Assembly (NCBI GenBank): GCA_025362495.1
Contig: JANYGI010000026.1
Span: forward strand, 130,118 to 194,117
Origin: Byssovorax sp.
GTDB taxonomy: Bacteria > Myxococcota_A > Polyangia > Polyangiales > Polyangiaceae
Reading direction: 5' to 3'
DNA: 64,000 nt
Below, one piece after another: positions 24,369-32,886 of the stretch; within the stretch, counting starts at the first letter, position 1, and the number at the start of each line of letters is the position of its first letter. The translations under genes and the position numbers were made by a program. The notes beneath the pieces were generated by a model. It did not search any database, had not been told where the DNA came from, and was given only the letters and a program-made list of their open reading frames with translations.

Positions 24369-24596
24369 GTGGACGTGGGCTCGGAGTGCACGACCGCCGA
24401 CGCCGGCGTGCCCGCCTCCGACTGCGGCTCTCTCCAGTGTTTCTGCCCCGTCGGTGCAGTGCCGGGAGTCTGCTCCAAGTCGTGCACGAAGGCCGCCGAC
24501 TGCGCCAGCCTCGGCGACGACATGATCTGCGCAAAGGACTTCTGCACCGGGGTCAACGTCTGCTTGCAAGGCTATACCGGACCGAAGCTGCCCTGA
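24369..24596 (+). CDS. Small Cys-rich protein, possibly a 5'-truncated lipoprotein gene
   Basis: A 75-codon frame from GTG 24369 encodes a Cys-rich sequence with eleven Cys: SECTTADAG, CGSLQCFCPVG, CSKSCTKAADCASLG, ICAKDFCTGVNVC, then CLQGYTGPKLP. The C-x3-4-ADC and C-x-x-G-x-C spacings are those of the mature parts of myxobacterial Cys-rich lipoproteins, so the frame is probably genuine. There is no signal peptide: the in-frame sequence upstream is Arg-rich and has no usable ATG. It is therefore either a fragment that lost its 5' end or a gene with an unusual start. It is flanked by two copies of the dispersed repeat (24241 and 24681). Confidence 0.4.
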   Translation: MDVGSECTTADAGVPASDCGSLQCFCPVGAVPGVCSKSCTKAADCASLGDDMICAKDFCTGVNVCLQGYTGPKLP

Positions 24597-24680
24597 CGGA
24601 TTGGTCACCTGGTCGGGCGAGCGTCGACATCTTCCCGGTAGCCGTCCTCGTCTCCCGATCTTCGTCTCCAGTCTTCCGTG

Positions 24681-24720
24681 CGCCTGCGCGATCTCTCGCT
24701 CCTCTTTCATGATCGAACGG
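24681..24720. repeat. Dispersed intergenic repeat, copy C
   Basis: CGCCTGCGCGATCTCTCGCT (24681-24700) then CCTCTTTCATGATCGAACGG (24701-24720). Compared with copies A and B it lacks the CCATCTC spacer between GATC and GAACG. Same orientation as the other copies. Confidence 0.5.
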
Positions 24721-24923
24721 ACGAGAGAGAATCGGAGCACGCACCCGCCCGAAGACGAATGACGAGCGATGCACGATCGTCGCCCCTCGATAGTCCGCAA
24801 AAAGCGTGTCTGCACATCAGGACAACCCTGATTCGCCAGGAGACTCCCCTCCTTGATCGGGGGAATTCCACGGTCGCGTCAGGCCCTGATGGATGCCGTG
24901 TGTCCACAGCAAACAGTCGAATT

Positions 24924-24953
24924 TTGCCGCTGAATACAGATGACGCCGATAAT
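24924..24953 (+). promoter_or_regulatory. Sigma70-type promoter candidate for the NALxS gene
   Basis: TTGCCG (24924-24929), an 18-bp spacer and GATAAT (24948-24953) lie 22 bp before ATG 24975 in locally AT-rich DNA. The hexamers match the housekeeping consensus at 4 of 6 and 5 of 6 positions. A leader of about 15 nt would result. Confidence 0.45.
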
Positions 24954-24974
24954 TCAGATGATACGGTATCCAGT

Positions 24975-25793
24975 ATGAACCCTATTTCCAGCAGGACGGC
25001 TTCATGCATGATCGTGGTCCTCTCGGCGCCGGGCTGGATGGGATGCCTCGGAGAGGCTGACGTGGAGGAGCTCGGGGTCGTGGCCCAGGAGGCCGAGGCG
25101 TCCAACGCGCTTGCGTCCAACGCGCTTGCGTCCAACGCCCTCACCACCAACGCGCTTGCTTCCAATGCGCTCCTCTCCAACGCTCTCACCTCCAGCGCGC
25201 TCACCTCCAGCTCCCTGGTGACCGACGCCCTGGGCGACTGGAAGGCGCGCTCAGTCTTCAAGTACATCGTGAGCTGCGCGCTGCCCGCCGACCGGCACAT
25301 CAGCGTCACCATCGACGGCACGACGTACGGCTACGACGGCGGCGTGGGCGTCGCGCAGTCGTGGGGCGACCCCAATGGACACTGCGACAACAACTGCGTG
25401 AAGTGGGTCTCCGGCTGCGTCCTCTCGCGGGTCAACTACCTCGGCGTGCCGGTCCCGCTGTCGATCCGCGGCAACCAAGGCGCGCTGTCCTCGTCCGCCA
25501 CCGAGCGGTCGGCCTACCCGAACCGCGAGGCGACCTATTACGGCGACATCTTCCAGAATCCGCAGCTCCGCTATGCGTGCCTGTCGCCCGGCGCCACGTC
25601 GGACCACCGGGTCTGCGGGCCGTCACTCCAGGGCTGCGTCATGACGGTGGTCGGCGCGTGCGACGACGCGTGTGACGGCGTCCACGCCGACGGGAGCTTC
25701 CCCAACTGCCGCGATGGCGTGCGCGACGCCAAGAACAAGTTTTCGCCCGGCGTCACCTCGTTCCCGGGGGCGATCACCGTCTTCCTCCAGTGA
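24975..25793 (+). CDS. Secreted protein with NALxS pentapeptide repeats
   Basis: A 272-residue exported protein. The N terminus (PISSRTASCMIVVLSAPGWM, then GC) is a signal peptide with a weak lipobox (WMGC). After a short acidic segment come nine pentapeptides (residues about 42-86): ASNAL three times, then TTNAL, ASNAL, LSNAL, TSSAL, TSSSL, VTDAL. The order N-A-L differs from the classical A-(D/N)-L-x-x pentapeptide repeat. The C-terminal 185 residues hold about ten Cys (DNNCVKWVSGCVLSRVNYLG; CGPSLQGCVMTVVGACDDAC) and look like an extracellular disulfide-rich domain that I do not recognise. The stop TGA overlaps the GTG start of the kinase gene (4-bp overlap), implying coupled translation. 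Promoter candidate at 24924. Confidence 0.75.
   Translation: MNPISSRTASCMIVVLSAPGWMGCLGEADVEELGVVAQEAEASNALASNALASNALTTNALASNALLSNALTSSALTSSSLVTDALGDWKARSVFKYIVSCALPADRHISVTIDGTTYGYDGGVGVAQSWGDPNGHCDNNCVKWVSGCVLSRVNYLGVPVPLSIRGNQGALSSSATERSAYPNREATYYGDIFQNPQLRYACLSPGATSDHRVCGPSLQGCVMTVVGACDDACDGVHADGSFPNCRDGVRDAKNKFSPGVTSFPGAITVFLQ
25098..25232 (+). repeat. 15-bp tandem repeat, 9 units, coding
   Basis: Nine 15-bp units beginning GCGTCCAACGCGCTT (first two identical, later ones diverged) encode the NALxS pentapeptides. The gradient from identical to diverged units suggests growth by unit duplication at the 5' end. Confidence 0.85.
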
Positions 25794-28700
25794 GGCGCGG
25801 CGAGGGCGCGAGGGCGCTCATCGGCGGCCGCTTCGCCGTCGACCGCGAGGTCGGCTCCGGCGGCATGGGCACCGTGTTCCGGTGCGTCGATCGCCTCGGC
25901 GGCGCGACGGTGGCGGTGAAGATCCTCCGCGGGCGCGAGGAGCTCGACATCCAGCGGTTCGAGCGCGAGGCGGCGATCCTGGCCGAGCTCTGCGATCCGG
26001 GGGTGGTGCGCTACGTCGCCCACGGCGTCGCGGCCACGGGCGAGCACTACCTGGCGATGGAATGGCTCGACGGCGAGGATCTCGCCGCCCGCCTCGCGCG
26101 CGGGGGACTCTCCTTTGCGGAGAGCGTCGCTGTCCTCCGTCGCGCCGGGGAGGCGCTCGCCGGCGTCCACGCCCGCGGCATGGTCCACCGCGATCTCAAG
26201 CCGCAGAACCTGTTCCTGGCCGGCGGCGACGTGGAGCGCCTCAAGGTGCTGGACTTCGGCATCGCGCGCGTCGCGGGGGGCTCGGCGCGGCTCACCCGCA
26301 CCGGCGTGCTCCTGGGAACGCCCGCGTACCTCGCGCCGGAGCAGATCCACGATCCCGGAATCCACGATCCGCGCACCGACGTGTTCTCGCTCGGCTGCGT
26401 CTTCTACGAGTGCCTCGCCGGTCGCCCCGCGTTCGAGGGCGCGCACGCCATGGCGGTGCTCGCCAAGATCCTTTTTCAGGAGACCCCGCGCCTCCGCGAC
26501 GCGCGCCCGGACGCGCCCGAGGCCTTCGATCGCCTGGTCGCGCGCATGCTCGCCAAGGATCCCGGCGATCGGCCGCGGGACGCCGGCGAGCTAGCCGCGG
26601 AGGTCGCCGGGCTCGGCGACGGGCCGGCGGCGACCGCGTCGATCGCGGCGATCGCGGCGCGGACCGAGCGGAGCCTGCTCGCGCCGCCCGGATCGACGCC
26701 GCTCCCGGATGAGGCGCCGGCGTCGCTGGGGCACCGCGAGCACCGCCTGGTCAGCGTGGTGCTCGCGGGCGATCCGGACGCCACGTCCGCGGATCTGGAC
26801 TGGCCCGAGGAGGATCTGGAGGCCGCGGTTCTCCGCCTCGGCGGGCACCTGAGCCTGCTCGCGGGCGGCTCGCTGGTCGTGACCATCTGGGGCGCGGGGA
26901 GCGCGACCGATCGGGCCGAGCGGGCGGCGCAGTGCGCGCTCGATCTCCGCGCCCGCTTCCGCGACCTGCCGATCTGCGTGGTGACGGGCCGCGGCCTGGT
27001 CTCGGCGAAGCTCGTGGAGGGTGCGGTGATCGAGCGCGGCGTGCGGGATCTCCGCGCGGCGCGGCCAGGCGAGATCGCGCTCGACGACGTGACCGCCGGG
27101 ATGGTCGCGGGGCGCTTTCAGGTCGACCGCGAGGGATCTGCCGCCGTGCTGCGCGGCGAGGGCGCGCGGCGCGAGATCACGCCGCTCCTCCTCGGCAAGG
27201 CCACGCCTTGCTTGGGGCGCGGCCGCGAGCTGGCGATCCTCGATGCGATGCTCTCGGGCTGCGTGGAGGAGCAGATCGCCAGCGCCGTGCTCGTGGTCGG
27301 CCCGGCCGGCTCCGGCAAGTCGCGTCTGCGCCGCGAGTTCCTCGAGCAGATCCGGCGGCGCGGCGACCGGATCACCGTCCTCTCGGGCCGCGGCGATGTG
27401 CTCGGCGAGGGCTCGCCGTTCGGCCTGATCACCGACGCGATCCGCCGGACGGCGGAGATAGCCGACGAGCCCGTCGAGGCGCGGCGCCGCAAGCTCGTCG
27501 ACCGGCTCGGGCGCCACCTCGCGGGCGCGGAGCTCACGCGCGTGGCTGCGTTCCTGGGCGAGCTCTCGGGGACGCCGTTCTCCCACGGCGACGATCCCGC
27601 GCTCCGCGCCGCGCGGGGCAGCGCGCTCCTGATGAGCGACGCGACCCGGGTCGCCTGGGAGGACTGGCTAGCGGCCGAGTGCGCCGCGGGGCCGGTCCTG
27701 CTCGTGCTCGAGGATCTGCACTGGGGCGACGCGGCGACCGTCAGCCTCGTCGACTCGACTCTGCGCAACCTGCGGGAGCTGCCGCTGATGGCGCTGGTGC
27801 TGGCGCGGCCCGAGGTGTACGCGCGCTTCCCCGCGCTGTGGGCGGAGCGCGAGGTGCAGTCGATCAAGCTCGGCCCCCTCGGGCGCAAGGCGAGCGAGGC
27901 CTTGGCGCGCGAGGCGCTGAGCGCGACGATCGACGCCGACCGCGTCGCGCGCATCGTCGAGCGAGCCTGTGGCAACCCGTTCTATCTGGAAGAGCTGATC
28001 CGCGCCGTCGTCGCCGGCCGCGAGGACGCGCTGCCCGACTCGGTGCTGGGCACCGTCGAGGCGCGCCTCGACGCCGAGGGCGACGAGGCCAAGCGCGTCC
28101 TCCGCGCCGCGGCCGTCTTCGGCGACCGCTTCACGAGCGGCGGCGTCGCCTCGCTGCTCGGCGGCGACACCAGCGCGACCCGCGCGTGGCTCGACGCGCT
28201 GACCGAGCGCGAGCTCATCGGCCCCGCCAGCGGCGCGGCGCCGTCGATCGACGCCCAGTACGCCTTCCAGCACGCGCTCGTGCGCGACGCCGCGTACGCG
28301 ACCCTCACCGACGGGGATCGCGTGCTCGGCCACCGCCTCGCCGGTGACTGGCTCGAGCGGACCTCGCACCCCAGCGCCGTCGCCGTCGCCGAGCACTTCC
28401 ATCGCGGCGGCGAGCGCGGCCGCTCCGCGCAGTGGTGCCGCCGCGCCGCCGAGCAGGCGCTCGACGCCAACGATCTACCCGCGGCCCTCGAGAGCGCGGG
28501 CCGCGGGGTGGAGCGCGGCGCGGCGGGCCTCGATCTGGGGATGCTTCGGTTGATCGAGGCGGAGGCCACGCTGTGGCGCGGCGAGCTCGCCCTCGCCGAG
28601 CGGCGCGGGCTCGAGGCGATCGATCTCCTCGCCCCGGGATCGGCCGCGTGGTTCAAGGCAGTGACCCGGGTCGTGAGCGCGGCGGGCAAGCTCGGCCGTT

Positions 28701-29683
28701 ACGATCACGTCGAGGTCTGGCTCGGCCCCGCGCGCTCCACGCCGCCCGAGCCGGGCGCGCGCAGCTTGCAGATCGTCTGCCTGAGCGAGTGCGCGGCGCA
28801 GCTCGTCTTCGGCGCGCGCTTCGCCGCGGCCGACGAGCTGCTCGAGGCCCTCGATCGCAACGCGCCGGATCCGGGCGCGCTCGAGGCCGGCGTGGCCGGC
28901 TGGCTCTACCAGGCGCGCTCGTTCCGGGCCTCGGCCGCGGGGGATCCCGCCGCCTGCGTCGAGGGCTTCACCGCGGCGCTCGCGGCGTTCGAGCAGGCCG
29001 CCGATCGCCGCAACGCGTCCTCGGTGCGAGGCAACCTCGGCTACGTGCTCGCCGAGCTCGGCGATTTCGAGGGCGCCGAGGCGGCGATGCGCGCCGCGCT
29101 GGAGGCGGCGCACCGCATGGGCCTCAACGACGTCGCCACGACGATCGAGCACAACCTCGGCCACGCCCTCGTGTACTGCGGCCGGCTCGACGAGGCGCGC
29201 ATCCTGGAGCAGCGCGCCGTCGAGGCGTTCCGTACCCAGGGGGATCCTCGCCTGGAGGGCGCCGCGCGGACCTACCTCGCCAAGGCAGCGCTCCTCTCGG
29301 GCGACGTGGAGACCGCCGAGCGCGAGGCGCGCGCCGCCGCCGCAATGCTGGAGATAGCGCCCCAGCTCCGCGCTCCGGCGGTCGGCGTGCTCGCCCGCGC
29401 GCTGCTCGGCCTCGGGCGTGTCGGCGAGGCGCTCGCCGCGGCGCGCGAGGCGGCCTCGGCCATCGACGCGCTCGGCGCGATCGACGAGGGCGAGTCCCTC
29501 GTCCGGCTCGCCTTCGTCGAGGCGCTCGCGGCGGCAGGAGAGACCGACGAGCTCGCGGTGGCCATCGCCGTCGCCCGCGATCGCCTGCTGGCGCGCGCCG
29601 ACCGGATCAAGGATCCGGCGTGGCGCGAGCGGTTCCTCACCTGCGTGCCCGACAACGCGAGGACGATCGCGCTCGGGCGGTGA
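25790..29683 (+). CDS. Ser/Thr protein kinase fused to AAA-type ATPase and TPR region
   Basis: A 1297-residue cytoplasmic signalling protein. Kinase domain about 11-270: glycine loop GSGGMGTV, Lys in VAVKIL, catalytic loop HRDLKPQN, DFG in VLDFGIARV, APE in YLAPEQ. Residues about 316-430 (LVSVVLAGDPDA...GGHLSLLAGGSLVVTIWGAG...CALDLR) resemble a degenerate class III nucleotide-cyclase domain without its metal Asp residues. An AAA/NACHT-like ATPase follows (Walker A GPAGSGKSR near 503-511; Walker B VLLVLEDLHWGD), then helical TPR-like repeats (about 870-1290). This is the PknB-cyclase-ATPase-TPR layout common in large actinobacterial and myxobacterial regulators. Start is GTG 25790, overlapping the NALxS gene by 4 bp, so the pair may form one sensing unit. 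Confidence 0.9.
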   Translation: MRRGEGARALIGGRFAVDREVGSGGMGTVFRCVDRLGGATVAVKILRGREELDIQRFEREAAILAELCDPGVVRYVAHGVAATGEHYLAMEWLDGEDLAARLARGGLSFAESVAVLRRAGEALAGVHARGMVHRDLKPQNLFLAGGDVERLKVLDFGIARVAGGSARLTRTGVLLGTPAYLAPEQIHDPGIHDPRTDVFSLGCVFYECLAGRPAFEGAHAMAVLAKILFQETPRLRDARPDAPEAFDRLVARMLAKDPGDRPRDAGELAAEVAGLGDGPAATASIAAIAARTERSLLAPPGSTPLPDEAPASLGHREHRLVSVVLAGDPDATSADLDWPEEDLEAAVLRLGGHLSLLAGGSLVVTIWGAGSATDRAERAAQCALDLRARFRDLPICVVTGRGLVSAKLVEGAVIERGVRDLRAARPGEIALDDVTAGMVAGRFQVDREGSAAVLRGEGARREITPLLLGKATPCLGRGRELAILDAMLSGCVEEQIASAVLVVGPAGSGKSRLRREFLEQIRRRGDRITVLSGRGDVLGEGSPFGLITDAIRRTAEIADEPVEARRRKLVDRLGRHLAGAELTRVAAFLGELSGTPFSHGDDPALRAARGSALLMSDATRVAWEDWLAAECAAGPVLLVLEDLHWGDAATVSLVDSTLRNLRELPLMALVLARPEVYARFPALWAEREVQSIKLGPLGRKASEALAREALSATIDADRVARIVERACGNPFYLEELIRAVVAGREDALPDSVLGTVEARLDAEGDEAKRVLRAAAVFGDRFTSGGVASLLGGDTSATRAWLDALTERELIGPASGAAPSIDAQYAFQHALVRDAAYATLTDGDRVLGHRLAGDWLERTSHPSAVAVAEHFHRGGERGRSAQWCRRAAEQALDANDLPAALESAGRGVERGAAGLDLGMLRLIEAEATLWRGELALAERRGLEAIDLLAPGSAAWFKAVTRVVSAAGKLGRYDHVEVWLGPARSTPPEPGARSLQIVCLSECAAQLVFGARFAAADELLEALDRNAPDPGALEAGVAGWLYQARSFRASAAGDPAACVEGFTAALAAFEQAADRRNASSVRGNLGYVLAELGDFEGAEAAMRAALEAAHRMGLNDVATTIEHNLGHALVYCGRLDEARILEQRAVEAFRTQGDPRLEGAARTYLAKAALLSGDVETAEREARAAAAMLEIAPQLRAPAVGVLARALLGLGRVGEALAAAREAASAIDALGAIDEGESLVRLAFVEALAAAGETDELAVAIAVARDRLLARADRIKDPAWRERFLTCVPDNARTIALGR

Positions 29684-29710
29684 ACGTCATCGTCGTCTGT
29701 CGTCCTCCGG

Positions 29711-29764
29711 GCGCAGGCGCGGCCGCGATTTCTCGCGCTGCTTTCATGATCTCCATCTCGAACG
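29711..29764. repeat. Dispersed intergenic repeat, copy B
   Basis: GCGCAGGCGC...CTGCTTTCATGATCTCCATC (29738-29757) TCGAACG. The final 26 bp match copy A at 24261-24286 with only four or so differences; it begins 27 bp after the kinase stop codon. Confidence 0.55.
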
Positions 29765-29909
29765 ACCCGACCCGGACCGGAGATCGGAGAGAGCCAAGCG
29801 CCGGGCTCGCCTGCGGGAAAGGACGCGGAGGAGCTCGCTCGGCGCGTCGGGAGCGGAGGGGCAACCGTGCGTGGACGTGTTCCAAGCACCGGCAGAGGTG
29901 GGTAGGGGT

Positions 29910-29995
29910 GAGATCGGGTGCTCCTGCGGGCGGCAGCAGGTCGTCGGGAGGCGAGATCGGGTGCTCCTGCGGGCGGCAGCGGGTCGTCGGAAGGC
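29910..29995. repeat. Tandem direct repeat, 2 x 43 bp
   Basis: Units 29910-29952 and 29953-29995 both begin GAGATCGGGTGCTCCTGCGG and differ at two positions. A decayed third unit (GAGGTGATACTGCGGGCGGG at 30001-30020) follows. Non-coding by all signs. Confidence 0.8.
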
Positions 29996-30413
29996 GGCGC
30001 GAGGTGATACTGCGGGCGGGACGAGGCGACGCGGTCGGCAGGGTAGGTGGGATGGGGTTGGTGTCAACGTGGGTTGATGGCCGTCGCAATGGCGGTGATA
30101 GGCAGATCGGTATGAAATGTTTCGACGGCGGTTGTGGCTTGCGTGGGTTCCGGAGATCGGCGAGCCTCGCGTCGTTGGTAGGAATAGGCCGGTCGGGCGC
30201 GAGGGATCGGTAGGTCAGGCGAAGTGGAATGAGTCGAGCTCGGCAGCCCGGTCGTCGCAATCGAATGCATGTTGGGCGGTCAGCCCGGACCGGCGGGCGG
30301 CGGCCTCCACCCGTCTCGCTCAAGCGGGGTCGTCTGAGGTGACCGGCGGCGCGCGCGTGACGATCCCGGGCGACCGGGTTGCGTCCTGCCGCGCGCGCCG
30401 GTACCACTGAAAC

Positions 30414-31400
30414 GTGGCATTCGCGGATCTCACCAACGACTTCGTTTTCCGGCGCATCTTCGCGACGCACCCGGACATTCTCCGCGGCTTGCTCAACGAT
30501 CTGCTCGATCGGCAAGGCCACCAGGCCATCGACACAATCGAGTACCTGCCGAGCGAGCAACTCCCGCTGGTGATGGGCGCGAAGCTGTCGATTCTGGACG
30601 TTCGCTGCAAAGACCGCGAGGGGACGACGTTCGTTGTGGAGATGCAGCTCATCCATCATCCGGGCTTCATCAACCGCGTCGTCGACAACGCCTGCAAAGC
30701 CTACGTCGGCCAGCTCAAGGCGGGAGCCTGGTACGACTCGCTGACGAACGTCGTGGCGATCTCGATCTGTGACTTTGAGCTGTGGCCCGACAAGGCACAG
30801 GAGGCGCAGGGGCTGAAGGCCGTACCGATGCTGAGCCGGTGGGCCGTCACCGAGAACTCGTCGAAGAGTCATACTCTCCAGCACGTTCAATATGCCTTTC
30901 TGGAGCTGCCCAAGCTGCCCGAGCGCAAGCCAGATACGGGAGCGCTGCAATGGGCCTGGCTCTTCGTGCATGCCCCGGAGCTGACCGAGATCCCTGCCGA
31001 TCTTCCCGCGCCGTATCGGGAAGCCCTGGAGCTTGCCAATCAGGCCAAGTTCACGCAGGCGGAGCTCGACGCTTATGAAAAAGTGAGAGACGAGATCCGG
31101 CAGGTGCTCGCAGTCGCGGATGCCGGGTGGGCCGAGGGCAACGCCGAAGGCAAGGCCGAGGGCAAAGCCGAAGGCGAGGCTGCTGGGTTTGCGAAGGGGG
31201 AGGCCGTCGGCCTCGCTCGAGGCAAAGCCGTGGCCGTCCTCGCGATCCTCGCGGCGCGCAGCATTCATATGAGCCCGGAAGCTCGCGCGCTCATCGAAGG
31301 GTGTGAGGATACGGTGATCCTCGATCAGTGGATAGCGCAGGCCACCACGGCCGCCTCTGCTGAGGAGATCATCGCTGCGGCGTCCCCATCGCACCCGTGA
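30414..31400 (+). CDS. Rpn family PD-(D/E)XK nuclease / putative transposase
   Basis: A 328-residue member of the Rpn (recombination-promoting nuclease; PDDEXK_2) family. The start MAFADLTNDFVFRRIF and the nuclease signature are typical: Asp62 (ILDVRCKD) and Glu76-x-Gln78 (VVEMQ). Family knowledge: E. coli RpnA-D are DNA endonucleases that raise recombination and behave like mobile genes. The C-terminal part has the usual charged repeats (AEGKAEGKAEGEAAG, about 241-255), encoded by 12-bp DNA repeats at about 31134-31185. Start is GTG 30414 without a strong ribosome site. Intact, so possibly active; it sits between a repeat-rich gap and the malic enzyme gene, consistent with an insertion hot spot. 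Confidence 0.88.
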   Translation: MAFADLTNDFVFRRIFATHPDILRGLLNDLLDRQGHQAIDTIEYLPSEQLPLVMGAKLSILDVRCKDREGTTFVVEMQLIHHPGFINRVVDNACKAYVGQLKAGAWYDSLTNVVAISICDFELWPDKAQEAQGLKAVPMLSRWAVTENSSKSHTLQHVQYAFLELPKLPERKPDTGALQWAWLFVHAPELTEIPADLPAPYREALELANQAKFTQAELDAYEKVRDEIRQVLAVADAGWAEGNAEGKAEGKAEGEAAGFAKGEAVGLARGKAVAVLAILAARSIHMSPEARALIEGCEDTVILDQWIAQATTAASAEEIIAAASPSHP

Positions 31401-31491
31401 GCTTTGACGTACAGTCCAGAGACAAGCTGGCCAGCATCGCCCTCCGCGGACACGCGTGCGCCCCGAGGTCGCCGGGGCGCACGCGGTGATC

Positions 31492-32832
31492 TCACCTCCG
31501 ACCGAGCTTCGCCGTCCCCGCGAGCCCGAGCCTCTGGGCCTCCGCGATCACCGCGTCTCGAACCGCGGTATGCACCGCCGGCACGAGCGGTGAGGGCACG
31601 ACGTCCCCCGGCTCCGCGCACGCCGCGATGGCGCGGGCGGCGGCGATCATCATGTCTCGCGTGATCGCCCGGCTCCGCACGTCGAGCGCGCCGCGAAAGA
31701 TCCCCGGGTAAGCGAGGGCGTTGTTGATCGTCCGCCCGTCGGTCGCAAACGCAGCTCCCGCGGCCATGGCTTCTCCGGGATCGATCTCCGGGTAAGGATT
31801 GGAGAGCGGGAAGAGCACCTGTCCCGGCCGCACCTGCTTCGGATCGATGAGGTTCGGCCGCCCCGTGGTGGCGATCACGATGTCGGACTCGCGCATCAAG
31901 GTGGCGAGATCGACCGGGCGCGCCCCGAGCGAACCGAGCCAGGTCATCGCCTCTTCCGAGCGATCGTGGACGAGCACGTCGCCGACTCCATAAGCCATCA
32001 TCAGGCGCGCGATGGCGCTGCCGGCCGCGCCGAGGCCGATCTGACCGACCCTGGCGCGAGCGAGCTCTACGCCGGTGATCTTGCAAGCGTTGATGACCGC
32101 CGCCAGCGCCACCGTGGCAGTCCCGTGCTGATCGTCGTGCATCACCGGCTTCTCCAGGCGCTCGATCAGCTGCTCTTCGATCCGGTAGCAGTCGGGGTTG
32201 CGGATGTCCTCGAGGTGGATGCCACCGAACGTGGGCGAGAGGCGGAGCACGGTGTCGACGAACTCGCGGACATCGGTGGTGTCGACGAGCAGCGGAGTGG
32301 CGCTGATCTTGACGAAGGCGTCGTAGATCACGGCCTTTCCCTCCATCACCGGGAGCGCCGCGAGAGGGCCGATGTCGCCGAGCCCGAGCACGCGAGTCCC
32401 GTTGGTGAAGATGCCGACCGAGCGCGCGATGCCGGTGTACTCCCACGCCAGCGCGGGATCGCGGTGAATCGCCGTGGAGACGCGGGCGACGCCTGGCGTG
32501 TAGATGTAGCGGAGATCCCGGAGATGGCGGAGCTCGACCCGGCTCGTCGAGTGGAGCTTGCCGCCCTTGTGCAGCGCGAAGACGCGATCGACCGTGCCCA
32601 GCAACTCGATGCCTTCGACGGCGCGGACCGCGGCGAGGACCCGATCGGTGTGGGCGTCGTCGTCGGTCTCGACCGTCACCTCGCGAACGGTGTCGTCCTC
32701 GCCCATGCGAACGGTGGTGATGTCCGAGAGCAGGCCTCCCTCCGACGCGACCGCGGAGGCGAGCGCGGCGAGCTGGCCGGGACGGTGCTTGAGGCGCACC
32801 TCGAGCACGGTGTCGATGCTGGTCTTCCTCAT
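31492..32832 (-). CDS. NAD(P)-dependent malic enzyme with N-terminal ACT domain
   Basis: A 446-residue enzyme that decarboxylates malate to pyruvate, feeding NAD(P)H and pyruvate pools. Residues about 8-80 form an ACT-like regulatory domain (LKHRPGQLAALASAVASEGG). The malic part has the catalytic Tyr111 (YIYTPGV), Lys166 (MEGKAVIYDAF), metal ligands in HLEDI and HDDQHGTA, and the Rossmann GLGAAGSAIARL. It lacks the phosphotransacetylase-like C-terminal domain of MaeB, so it is the short YtsJ-like form; cofactor preference cannot be read with certainty. The ACT domain suggests control by a small ligand. Monocistronic in appearance. Confidence 0.93.
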   Translation of the reverse strand: MRKTSIDTVLEVRLKHRPGQLAALASAVASEGGLLSDITTVRMGEDDTVREVTVETDDDAHTDRVLAAVRAVEGIELLGTVDRVFALHKGGKLHSTSRVELRHLRDLRYIYTPGVARVSTAIHRDPALAWEYTGIARSVGIFTNGTRVLGLGDIGPLAALPVMEGKAVIYDAFVKISATPLLVDTTDVREFVDTVLRLSPTFGGIHLEDIRNPDCYRIEEQLIERLEKPVMHDDQHGTATVALAAVINACKITGVELARARVGQIGLGAAGSAIARLMMAYGVGDVLVHDRSEEAMTWLGSLGARPVDLATLMRESDIVIATTGRPNLIDPKQVRPGQVLFPLSNPYPEIDPGEAMAAGAAFATDGRTINNALAYPGIFRGALDVRSRAITRDMMIAAARAIAACAEPGDVVPSPLVPAVHTAVRDAVIAEAQRLGLAGTAKLGRR

Positions 32833-32886
32833 GGCGCGGCCGACGATAGTTCAACCGCGTACGATCGGACAGCGCCTTCGGCGAGC

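Larger units (their letters stand above)
24597..24974. other. Gene-free stretch before the NALxS-repeat gene
   Basis: About 380 bp with no supportable gene. It contains dispersed repeat copy C (24681-24720), then a segment (about 24720-24975) with noticeably lower GC than the rest of the window, ending in the promoter candidate at 24924-24953. Confidence 0.5.
29684..30413. other. 730-bp gene-free region with repeats
   Basis: No frame in either strand shows family similarity or a convincing start. It holds dispersed repeat copy B (29711-29764), a 43-bp tandem duplication (29910-29995) with a degenerate third unit to about 30040, and less GC-rich sequence around 30040-30200. Long open frames here on the minus strand are antisense to the nuclease gene and continue only because of GC bias. 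Confidence 0.6.

Noticed and set aside
25098-25232. Regular 15-bp repeats considered as CRISPR-like
   Set aside because: No spacers; units are contiguous and encode in-frame pentapeptides.
29910-29995. 43-bp repeat considered as a CRISPR array
   Set aside because: Units are directly adjacent without spacers and there are no cas genes.
29637-31394. 585-codon minus-strand frame over the gap and the Rpn gene
   Set aside because: Runs antisense through an intact nuclease gene and through tandem repeats; no recognisable domain.
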